From assembly GCA_944371685.1 (NCBI GenBank), contig CALVXV010000001.1:1-44310 (forward strand): 44,310 bases of DNA. Direction: 5' to 3'. Made by a program: the position numbers and the translations under genes. Shown piece by piece: positions 23,967 through 30,855 of this stretch (positions are counted from its first letter, which is position 1; every line of letters begins with the position of its first letter). This DNA is from an uncultured Bacilli bacterium (GTDB taxonomy: Bacteria > Bacillota_I > Bacilli_A > RF39 > UBA660). The notes below the pieces were generated by a model that was given only the letters and a program-made list of their open reading frames with translations, had not been told where the DNA came from and searched no databases.

Positions 23967-26360
23967 AATTAAAAATAAAAATTCATGTTCTATTGTATTA
24001 CCCTTATCTTTGATTCCATGTTTTTCTATGTTGGAAACAGTTTCCGAACCATAATATACCGTATTAAAATATTTTGAAGAATATTTTTGCAATTCTTCTG
24101 CCATATCTATTTTGGGAGTTTTTCCTAAATGTAATATAACTTTTCCGTTTTCTTTCAAAACTCTATTACACATTTCAAAAAATGAAGCATATATACTAAA
24201 ATCCTTTTTTTGTTTAGAATCTAAAAATAACTTGTCAGCATTTTTAAAATCTTCATTATTCCAACCACATAACCATAATCTCATCCAATTTTGCATATAG
24301 AATCTTATAGAATCTGCAAATGGAGGAGAACATATAATTACATCGACCGAATTGTCCAAATCTTTAATATCTGAATAATCTCCATATATAGAATAACCTT
24401 TAATATAATCATTAAAATCATTAATTTTATATGAGCTCTCTATTTTTTCTTTAATATGTTCTATTACATTTTTATAAATGAATTCTCCTTTTGGGGCATA
24501 TGGAGTTAAAGGATGTGAAGTCCTTGATAGTGCATAAGGTCTATTGCCATGTAACACATGTAAAAATGCCGAAAAGATCAACGCTTCTGGAGATGATAGT
24601 TTAGTAATTCTATTTACAAAATAATCTCTAGCGCATATTATTTCTCTGAATGTTTCTTCGTGAAAATATTCTTTTAATGTTTTATTAAAACCAAAATCTT
24701 TATTAGCTTCAATTAATTTATCTATTTTTTCAGTATTTTTGTTTTTTAAAATATATTTTTCTAATTTTGATAATTCAACTTTTACATCGTCATATCTAGG
24801 CTTCTCTAACTTGGCTTTAGTCACTATAAATGCCATTTCACTTAAATCATTACCAATACCAATTCTACCTTGCAAACATGCTTCAAATGGAATTGTACCA
24901 ACACCTGCTAATGGATCTAAAATGACATCTCCTTTGTTAGTAAAATTTTTAACCAAAAAATGTGCAATCGCCGGTTTTAATTTTCCATGATACGAGCACA
25001 ATGAATGCCAAGGATGTCCCCAGTTTCTTCCAGAATATTCTTTTTGTTTATATGGTAATGTCATCATAAATTTTTTTGCATCTTTATAGTATTTTTCAGA
25101 TATTTTTGTGTATTCATTATTTGAAAGATTTAAACTTAACTGTTGTTTGTTTTCCTTATTTAATTTGAACTTTAAAATTCTTTGAGATAAAGTCATATTA
25201 TTTTTTGATCTTCTTTCTCTTAAAATTATTTCATCATATTTTATAAAACCATTTATTTCACATATTTTAGTTAGTATTTCATGTGTAGGAATATGAACAC
25301 CAGCAAACTGTGAATCTCCTATATCCATGATAAAAATCCCACCATTTTTCATTGCTTTTGCAAGTTTTTTGATAACTTTATCCATATCGTTAAAATATCC
25401 AATAACCATTTTTATAATTCTTGAATCATATACTACAGGTTCTAGCTCTTTTATATATTTGTCAATAAACGATATTTCATTAATAAAAGTTTTTCTTTTA
25501 GATACATTATTTATACCTGAAATTATTCCTTTTGAGTGAAATTTAGGTAAATCTTTTTCTGAATTAATAAAATCATTTAATTTTAATTCAAGTTTTGTAT
25601 TTCTCATATAATTAGTTCCATTTAAATATGGTGGGGATGTAATTACACAATCTATTATATCTTCAAGAGTTATATCTCTTGCATCTTCGCTAGCTTTCAT
25701 GGAATAACATTTAATTGAATCTCCATAATTTATAATATCGTTTATTATAATATCTAATTTATTCAAAAACTGTTCTTTTACATTGTAATTCTTTTTGTTT
25801 TTTTCTTTTTCGTTAATATATCTTAAATCACCATTTCGAATTGTATTTGAAACTGGAACGATTATAGATGATAATGCAACCATTAAGATTTTTTTACTAT
25901 TATTTTCTTTAACATCACTTATCAAAGATTTGATTTTTAATATATAGTACAATACATCTTGATTAAAATATTTTTCAAAACCATCCCATGTAATTTTTTC
26001 ATTATTATATTCAAATAAAGTTGATTCAACTATATTATAAATTTTTTTTAAGTATTTAACACCAATATTTTTTTCAATTAAATTTTTAACACAGTTAATT
26101 TTGGCCTCTATAACCATTTGCATAAATGGATTTGATTCACTGTAATAAGAATTTATATTATATTGTGAACTAACTAAAGATGTTGTACCAGTTCCGCAAA
26201 AAGGATCATAAATATAATTAATATTTATATCTTTTAATTCATCTAATTCATTTGATACTAAGCAAGAAGAATATCCTTCTATATATTTATACCAATTATG
26301 TATTGGTTCTAATTTATTAAGTTGGAATGTACCAGCCTTTTTCTTTTTACAAGCCTCCAT
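23949..26360 (-). CDS. DNA methyltransferase with duplicated SAM and catalytic motifs (R-M system)
   Basis: 803 residues. It has two SAM-binding motifs, DPFCGTGT (52-59) and DPLAGVGT (482-489). It also has two catalytic motifs, TSPPY (242-246) and CSPPF (677-681), typical of N4-cytosine or N6-adenine amino-methyltransferases. The order I-IV-I-IV suggests two fused methyltransferase units in one chain. Such proteins often methylate the two different strands of an asymmetric site. RNWGHPWHSL and KPAIAHFL before the second motif I resemble motif X. The cognate nuclease is probably the convergent HNH gene. Start ATG (26360) has AGGAGA 8-9 bp upstream; a GTG at 26366 is less likely. A micro-ORF lies 73 bp upstream on the same strand. 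Confidence 0.88.
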   Translation of the reverse strand: MEACKKKKAGTFQLNKLEPIHNWYKYIEGYSSCLVSNELDELKDININYIYDPFCGTGTTSLVSSQYNINSYYSESNPFMQMVIEAKINCVKNLIEKNIGVKYLKKIYNIVESTLFEYNNEKITWDGFEKYFNQDVLYYILKIKSLISDVKENNSKKILMVALSSIIVPVSNTIRNGDLRYINEKEKNKKNYNVKEQFLNKLDIIINDIINYGDSIKCYSMKASEDARDITLEDIIDCVITSPPYLNGTNYMRNTKLELKLNDFINSEKDLPKFHSKGIISGINNVSKRKTFINEISFIDKYIKELEPVVYDSRIIKMVIGYFNDMDKVIKKLAKAMKNGGIFIMDIGDSQFAGVHIPTHEILTKICEINGFIKYDEIILRERRSKNNMTLSQRILKFKLNKENKQQLSLNLSNNEYTKISEKYYKDAKKFMMTLPYKQKEYSGRNWGHPWHSLCSYHGKLKPAIAHFLVKNFTNKGDVILDPLAGVGTIPFEACLQGRIGIGNDLSEMAFIVTKAKLEKPRYDDVKVELSKLEKYILKNKNTEKIDKLIEANKDFGFNKTLKEYFHEETFREIICARDYFVNRITKLSSPEALIFSAFLHVLHGNRPYALSRTSHPLTPYAPKGEFIYKNVIEHIKEKIESSYKINDFNDYIKGYSIYGDYSDIKDLDNSVDVIICSPPFADSIRFYMQNWMRLWLCGWNNEDFKNADKLFLDSKQKKDFSIYASFFEMCNRVLKENGKVILHLGKTPKIDMAEELQKYSSKYFNTVYYGSETVSNIEKHGIKDKGNTIEHEFLFLIKKSTK

Positions 26361-26387
26361 TTGCACTATCTCCTTTATTTTAACCTT

Positions 26388-26401
26388 AAAAATCGATTTT
26401 T
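26388..26401. promoter_or_regulatory. Palindrome upstream of the methyltransferase
   Basis: AAAAATCGATTTTT is a perfect 14-bp palindrome 28 bp before the methyltransferase start. It might be an operator; no bound protein is known from the sequence. Confidence 0.35.
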
Positions 26402-26433
26402 CTTTTTATTATAATATATTGAAAAAGTCGTTT

Positions 26434-26544
26434 TTATTTAATTACATTCATATTTTCTAATATTTGTTTTGGTAATCTTACTTTCATATCTTGTTGTATT
26501 ACATAAGTGCCTAAATAAACAAGATCTTTATCAATTTCATTCAT
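26434..26544 (-). CDS. AbrB-like micro-ORF upstream of the methyltransferase
   Basis: 36 residues with ATG after AGGAG (minus strand). The end reads VIQQDMKVRLPKQILENMNV. This resembles the first half of an AbrB/SpoVT-type DNA-binding domain (V-D-x-x-G-R-V-x-L-P-K-x-I-R-x-x-L). It stops directly afterwards, so it lacks the second half of the swapped-hairpin barrel. It may be a truncated antitoxin or regulator remnant, or a genuine very short regulator of the R-M locus. Confidence 0.45.
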   Translation of the reverse strand: MNEIDKDLVYLGTYVIQQDMKVRLPKQILENMNVIK

Positions 26545-26609
26545 TATAATTCTCCTAACTTTAGGCTAAATATAGTCTATATATAAATAATTATATCATA
26601 CAGACAAAA

Positions 26610-26674
26610 TAAAAGGTTCTATAATAAATAGTGTCAGTGATTTTTGACTCACCAACACTATTTGACATTGAACC
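26610..26674 (-). terminator. Long imperfect hairpin terminator (minus strand)
   Basis: Two 20-nt arms (26615-26634 and 26655-26674) pair with four mismatches, including AAATAGTGT/ACACTATTT and GGTTC/GAACC. On the minus strand they are followed by TTTTATTTTG. They directly follow the stop of the gene at 26676-27218. Confidence 0.75.
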
Positions 26675-26675
26675 A

Positions 26676-27218
26676 TTATAATTGACTAAATATATACATA
26701 AACATACCAAAACCCATAGATGCGGTAATGAAGCATAAAACTACACAATCTAAAAATGTTCTAGTCATATTTCCGTTAGAGAAAGCAATACCTTGTTTAG
26801 TAGCTTTAGTTAGTGTTTTTCCTTTATGTTGACTTTCACCAGCTGTTTTTTCTTCTTCGTTAGGTTCATCATATATTTCGTGAAGTTCTTCAAGTAATTT
26901 TTTTACTTCAGGTAAATTGACACTATTGATTTCCATTGTTTTACTTAATGGATCATCTTCGTCATCTTCTGAAAATGTCTTAGGCTCATTATAAAATGAA
27001 CTATCATGATTTTTTGAGGAACTATTAAAATTGAAATTAGCTTGATGATCTAAACTAAATTCTTCTAGTGTATCATCTTTATAATTTGCTTCATCAAAAA
27101 GTCTATTAAGGGCTTCAATATTTTGATTTGTTTTAATTTCAGGATTTGATTCAGTCAAATAATCATGTTTATATGAAGACTGCATTTTATTTATATCATA
27201 TGGGAATTTGTCGTTCAT
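26676..27218 (-). CDS. Acidic tail-anchored membrane protein, unknown
   Basis: I do not recognise this 180-residue protein. Residues 1-125 are acidic, rich in Asn, Asp, Glu and Ser, and look disordered (for example FSEDDEDDPLSKT). A short helix, LPEVKKLLEELHEIYDE (about 102-118), could be a binding motif. One hydrophobic helix at the very C-terminus (about 157-178) would anchor it with the long N-terminal part in the cytoplasm. It has a good promoter (TTGAAA, 17 bp, TATACT on the minus strand) and AGGAGG, and its own terminator. It is divergent from padR. Confidence 0.7.
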   Translation of the reverse strand: MNDKFPYDINKMQSSYKHDYLTESNPEIKTNQNIEALNRLFDEANYKDDTLEEFSLDHQANFNFNSSSKNHDSSFYNEPKTFSEDDEDDPLSKTMEINSVNLPEVKKLLEELHEIYDEPNEEEKTAGESQHKGKTLTKATKQGIAFSNGNMTRTFLDCVVLCFITASMGFGMFMYIFSQL

Positions 27219-27241
27219 TTTTATAGCCTCCTATTAAGTTA

Positions 27242-27270
27242 AGTATACTACAAATAAGAAGCATTTTCAA
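27242..27270 (-). promoter_or_regulatory. Promoter of the tail-anchored protein gene
   Basis: On the minus strand, TTGAAA (27270-27265), a 17-bp spacer, then TATACT (27247-27242). It is followed by AGGAGG and the ATG at 27218. Confidence 0.7.
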
Positions 27271-27296
27271 TCATTTTTCTTTTAGTTGACAAAAAC

Positions 27297-27350
27297 CTAA
27301 CTACTTTTGATAATTTAGTACTTGACAATGCAAGGTAGTTAGAATATAAT
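27297..27350 (+). promoter_or_regulatory. padR promoter with inverted-repeat operator
   Basis: A consensus promoter: TTGACA (27322-27327), 17 bp, TATAAT (27345-27350). Perfect 8-bp arms CTAACTAC (27297-27304) and GTAGTTAG (27335-27342) bracket the -35, and the right arm lies inside the spacer. This is a natural place for PadR autorepression. Confidence 0.8.
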
Positions 27351-27369
27351 GTCAGTAAAGAGGTGATTT

Positions 27370-27693
27370 ATGAATTCACAATTTAAAAAAGGTGTTTTAG
27401 AATTAATTGTTTTAGTTTCTGTTAATAAAAGGGATATGTATGGATATGAATTAGTGCTTGAAGTATCAAAAGTTGTCGATGTAAATGAGGGAACTATTTA
27501 TCCATTATTAAAAAGATTAACTAACGAAAATTATTTTGAAACCTATTTACAAGAATCTACCGAAGGTCCATCTCGCAAGTATTATAAAATTACTGTTTTG
27601 GGCCAAAAAAGATTAAAAGAATTGAAAGAAGGGTGGAAAGAATTTAGCGATTCTGTAAATAATTTTATTAAGGAGAGTGATAAAAATGAATAA
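27370..27693 (+). CDS. PadR family transcriptional regulator
   Basis: 107 residues, the short PadR type. A winged helix carries GVLELIVLVSVNKRDMYGYELV, then VNEGTIYPLLKRLTNENYFETY and the wing with SRKYYKITVLGQKRL. PadR repressors usually control a neighbouring membrane or transport operon in response to a ligand or envelope stress. It overlaps the next gene by 8 bp (ATGAATAA). The promoter and a probable self-operator are at 27297-27350. RBS AGAGGTGAT precedes the ATG. Confidence 0.95.
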   Translation: MNSQFKKGVLELIVLVSVNKRDMYGYELVLEVSKVVDVNEGTIYPLLKRLTNENYFETYLQESTEGPSRKYYKITVLGQKRLKELKEGWKEFSDSVNNFIKESDKNE

Positions 27694-29116
27694 AGAGGAG
27701 TTTTTGCAAGCCTTAGAAAAGGAATTATCTATTTTAAATGATAAAGAACGTGAAGATATTATTGATGAATATAAGGATACTATTGAAGAAAAGGTGAAAC
27801 ATGGTCAAAGTGAAGAAGATGCCGTTCGAGATTTCGGCAAGATTGATGAATTAGTTAGTGAAATATTAGATGCTTATAAAATTAATCCCGAATATAATCA
27901 AAAAGATAGTAGTTTTGACAAAATTGCTCAAAAAGGAGAGAGTCTTATCAAAAAAGGGGCCGGAAAATTAGCAGATATGACTAGAGATTTTGTCAATAAC
28001 ATTAAAGATAATGATACTGAAATGAATTTAAATTTAGCTTTTGAAATAATAATTAAAATTTTCTTTACGCTTATTATATTATCTATTTTAACAGTTCCGT
28101 TTAGAATCTTTAAGGATTTAGGTTTTTCGTTTGCTGATACTTTTTTCTCACCATTAAGTGGGTTATTTAAAATAATTATATTGTTATTATTTATTGCTCT
28201 TTACTTTGGAGTTGCACTCATCATAATTATATCTTTATTTAAACAATATTTTAAAAAAGCAAAGATGAATCAAGATGAAAAAGAGGTAGTTAAAGAAGAT
28301 GTTCAAAAAACTAAAGAGGAGTTAAAAGAAGAAAAACCAGTTAAAATTATTCATAGAAATGGCCCAACAGTTGGCTCTGTGTTATTACTAATTGTTAAAA
28401 TATGGGTTGCTTTAATTGTTTTATTACCACTATTTTTTATTGATGTTTGTGTTATATTAGGATTATTTATATCAATATTTTATTGGATCAAAGGTATTAA
28501 TCTATTTGGTTTAACCTTACTATTATTAGGAATATCATCATTATTTATTTGGTTTACTATTTTAGTTTATAATTTGACGTTTTCTAAAGGTAAAACTTCT
28601 ATAATTCCATTTTTTATTGGTACAGCTGTTACTGTATTTGGGGCATTATTTTTTATTGATATGGTTAGTAATATTGAATATATTGATGAGGCACCAAAAT
28701 CTTTTAAAACTTCAGTAATTTCCAAGGAATTTACTACTGATAAAGATATTTATATTGATTATTATCTAAATGGAGATATAAATAAACAAGTAGATGAGAC
28801 AATGCCAGATAATACATTTAAGATAAATTTAACTTATGATAAAAATAGTACTAATGTTAATATTTATAATGAATCTAATTATAATTTTCCGCAAAGTGAT
28901 TGTGAAAATAATGCGTCAGAAGATTGTTTAAAAACATATAATTATATTTCTTTGAACTATGATTATATTGATGGGTATAAAAGTGCTAAAGAGAGGTATA
29001 ATGATTTTATTGATAATTTAAAACATAATAAAATATATAATTATTCAAAGTCAAATGAAGTAAATGTGGAAGTAGTAGCAAATTCTAAAACTTTAAATAT
29101 AATTGAAATAGGCTAA
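27686..29116 (+). CDS. HAAS (DUF1700)-domain membrane protein, PadR partner
   Basis: 476 residues. The N-terminal HAAS/DUF1700 domain (1-65, MNKEEFLQALEKELSILNDK and EDAVRDFGKIDELVSEIL) precedes about seven membrane helices (about 112-330). An extracytoplasmic beta-rich tail (about 335-476) resembles DUF4097-type adhesin strands only in general look. HAAS proteins are the standard partner of PadR regulators and are thought to pass envelope signals to them. The start is ATG 27686, overlapping the end of padR; the upstream GTG 27677 is inside the ribosome-site region. A terminator follows immediately. Confidence 0.88.
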   Translation: MNKEEFLQALEKELSILNDKEREDIIDEYKDTIEEKVKHGQSEEDAVRDFGKIDELVSEILDAYKINPEYNQKDSSFDKIAQKGESLIKKGAGKLADMTRDFVNNIKDNDTEMNLNLAFEIIIKIFFTLIILSILTVPFRIFKDLGFSFADTFFSPLSGLFKIIILLLFIALYFGVALIIIISLFKQYFKKAKMNQDEKEVVKEDVQKTKEELKEEKPVKIIHRNGPTVGSVLLLIVKIWVALIVLLPLFFIDVCVILGLFISIFYWIKGINLFGLTLLLLGISSLFIWFTILVYNLTFSKGKTSIIPFFIGTAVTVFGALFFIDMVSNIEYIDEAPKSFKTSVISKEFTTDKDIYIDYYLNGDINKQVDETMPDNTFKINLTYDKNSTNVNIYNESNYNFPQSDCENNASEDCLKTYNYISLNYDYIDGYKSAKERYNDFIDNLKHNKIYNYSKSNEVNVEVVANSKTLNIIEIG

Positions 29117-29138
29117 GAGCAAAACGCTCTTTTTTTTC
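29115..29138 (+). terminator. Rho-independent terminator of the padR operon
   Basis: AAGAGC (29115-29120), loop AAAAC, GCTCTT (29126-29131), then a run of Ts. It overlaps the stop codon. Confidence 0.85.
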
Positions 29139-29183
29139 TTTTCAAATTTTGTTATAATGTGTATAGTAAAGAAGGGGATAGAC

Positions 29184-29693
29184 ATGACAGATGAAAACAT
29201 TTTAAATTTAAAAATCAAATTAGAATTACAAAATCCAGTATATGATATAGTGGATGAGGCTATAGAGTATACAATGAAAAAACAAAATTTTAAAAAATAT
29301 GATTTAGTTAAGTTAGTTATGATGATATATAAAAAAGATTATTCATGTTTTAGTAATACTAATGATTACCGCGATCAAGTAAAATTGTTAGATGAATATT
29401 TTGAAAAAGAATATGGACATAGTATTATTACCTTTATGATGATCAAGGCTGTTTTAGCTTATAAAGGTACTGATGTTTATGATACTATAACTTCTGATAT
29501 AGCGGTGCTTGAGACTGTTTTGAGAACTAAGAAGAATATTCAAGCAGAAGATTTGTGTATTTTTTCTTATCCTATCGAAAATGAAAAATATAATGATTTA
29601 ATGATGAATATAGAAGCTAATTCTAATTTTAAATATGCAATGGCTATAACTTATGATCAAATTAAAAATTCTAATAAAATTACTCAAAATTGA
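29184..29693 (+). CDS. Hypothetical helical protein
   Basis: I do not recognise this 169-residue soluble protein. It looks mostly alpha-helical, with charged helices such as IVDEAIEYTMKKQNFKKYDL and QVKLLDEYFEKEYGHSI, a few scattered aromatics, and no signal or membrane segment. ATG 29184 follows GAAGGGG (29171-29177). The in-frame ATG at 29157 overlaps a TATAAT promoter element (29151-29156) and is unlikely. The stop codon overlaps the -35 box of the next gene's promoter, so the two units are packed but separately transcribed. Confidence 0.7.
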   Translation: MTDENILNLKIKLELQNPVYDIVDEAIEYTMKKQNFKKYDLVKLVMMIYKKDYSCFSNTNDYRDQVKLLDEYFEKEYGHSIITFMMIKAVLAYKGTDVYDTITSDIAVLETVLRTKKNIQAEDLCIFSYPIENEKYNDLMMNIEANSNFKYAMAITYDQIKNSNKITQN

Positions 29694-29738
29694 CAATTTA
29701 ACAATATAGATATATAATAATGCGTAAATTTTTACGCA
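29690..29738 (+). promoter_or_regulatory. nrtR-like promoter and 18-bp palindromic operator
   Basis: A perfect-consensus promoter: TTGACA (29690-29695), 17 bp, TATAAT (29713-29718). TGCGTAAA (29721-29728), TT, TTTACGCA (29731-29738) follows as an exact palindrome over the transcription start. A repressor there would block initiation. Confidence 0.82.
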
Positions 29739-29750
29739 AAGGGTGATTTT

Positions 29751-30410
29751 ATGGAAAATTCTTATTATAATGTGATTGAAACATTATTGTTAATTTTATC
29801 AGCCGATGAAGGAAAACTAAAAATATATCTTGAAAAGAAAAAAGAAGAACCTTACAAAGGCTATTGGATTCTTCCTGGAAGTATTTTAAATAATCAAACA
29901 ATTTTAGAAGATAATGCTAAAAATATTTATCAAAAAACTACGGGCTTAGATGAAGGTTGTATCTTTCAAACTAAGGCTTTTAGTGATTTAAAACGTGATT
30001 TAAATGAAAGAGTTATTGCGGTGTCATTTGTAGCTATAACTGATAAAACTTTAACAGATATTAAACAAAGTACTAATGAAAAAGCTTGGTTTCAAATTGA
30101 TGAATTACCAAAATTAGGGTTTGATCATGAACAGATTATTAATGAGGTTATCAGTGAGTTAAGGAAAAAAATAACCACTAACTATGATGATATGTTGATT
30201 AAATTTTTCCCTAGTGATTTTACACTTCCTGAACTTCAAAATTTCTACGAATTTGTTTTATCTAAACCGATTGACCGAAGAAATTTCCATAAAAAGTTTG
30301 TCAATCAAGATTTAGTCATTGATACTGGTTTTAAAACAGCAAAAGGTAGTGGTAGACCAGGTACCTTATATAGATTTAATATTGATAAAATGAAAGGTAA
30401 AAGACTATGA
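29751..30410 (+). CDS. NrtR-like Nudix-domain transcriptional regulator
   Basis: 219 residues. The N-terminal Nudix-fold domain (about 5-140) has GYWILPGSIL and ILEDNAKNIYQKTTGL, but lacks the catalytic RExxEE of an active Nudix hydrolase (the Nudix box reads DNAKNIYQKTTG). The C-terminal winged helix (about 150-215) has FTLPELQNFYEFVL and GSGRPGTLYRF, as in NrtR. NrtR proteins sense ADP-ribose-type ligands and repress NAD or sugar genes. No such target gene is adjacent; the only cotranscribed gene is the prepilin at 30407. The palindrome at 29721-29738 is the likely binding site. RBS GGGTGAT precedes ATG. Confidence 0.87.
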   Translation: MENSYYNVIETLLLILSADEGKLKIYLEKKKEEPYKGYWILPGSILNNQTILEDNAKNIYQKTTGLDEGCIFQTKAFSDLKRDLNERVIAVSFVAITDKTLTDIKQSTNEKAWFQIDELPKLGFDHEQIINEVISELRKKITTNYDDMLIKFFPSDFTLPELQNFYEFVLSKPIDRRNFHKKFVNQDLVIDTGFKTAKGSGRPGTLYRFNIDKMKGKRL

Positions 30411-30841
30411 ATCAAAAGGGTTTTGGATTAAAAGAGTTTGTCATTATTATTGCCATTATCTTTGTATGTGCAATTATTATCATGTCGTTATACCGAAGTA
30501 TTATTCCAAATGCAACAACCTCGTCAGTAACGGGAACTAAAAAATTAACCTATAAGGATTTAGAGGATAGATTAGAGCTAGCTGCCGAAAGATATCAAAA
30601 TGATAACTATTCTGGTAATGCTAGTGACACTGAAGTTTGGGAATTAAGTTATTCTATGCTTAGAAAAGAAAAATATTTAGATAAGTTAATAGATCCTAAT
30701 GATGAGGATACCGAGTGTACGGGTTATGTTGAATTTATTCAAGATGAAGCAAAAGTCATGTATAAACCATTTTTAAAATGTGGATCTAACTATGAAACTA
30801 AAGGGTATGATGGTACTAATAATATAAAAGAGTCAGAATGA
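30407..30841 (+). CDS. Type IV prepilin-like protein
   Basis: 144 residues. MNQKG/FGLKEFVIIIAIIF has a prepilin-type cleavage context: Gly before Phe, Glu at +5, then a long hydrophobic helix to about residue 28. The rest is a small soluble domain with two cysteines (CTGYV and LKCGS, about 106 and 125) that could form a disulphide. It overlaps the Nudix regulator by 4 bp (ATGA), so it is probably cotranslated. No pilus ATPase, peptidase or platform gene is nearby, though comEA and comEC are 11 kb downstream. Its assembly machinery would have to be elsewhere. Confidence 0.72.
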   Translation: MNQKGFGLKEFVIIIAIIFVCAIIIMSLYRSIIPNATTSSVTGTKKLTYKDLEDRLELAAERYQNDNYSGNASDTEVWELSYSMLRKEKYLDKLIDPNDEDTECTGYVEFIQDEAKVMYKPFLKCGSNYETKGYDGTNNIKESE

Positions 30842-30855
30842 ACTGACTCTTTTTA
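30826..30855. terminator. Bidirectional terminator
   Basis: AAAAGAGTCAG (30826-30836), 6-nt loop, CTGACTCTTTT (30843-30853): an 11-bp perfect stem with A and T runs on both sides, between convergent genes. Confidence 0.9.
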
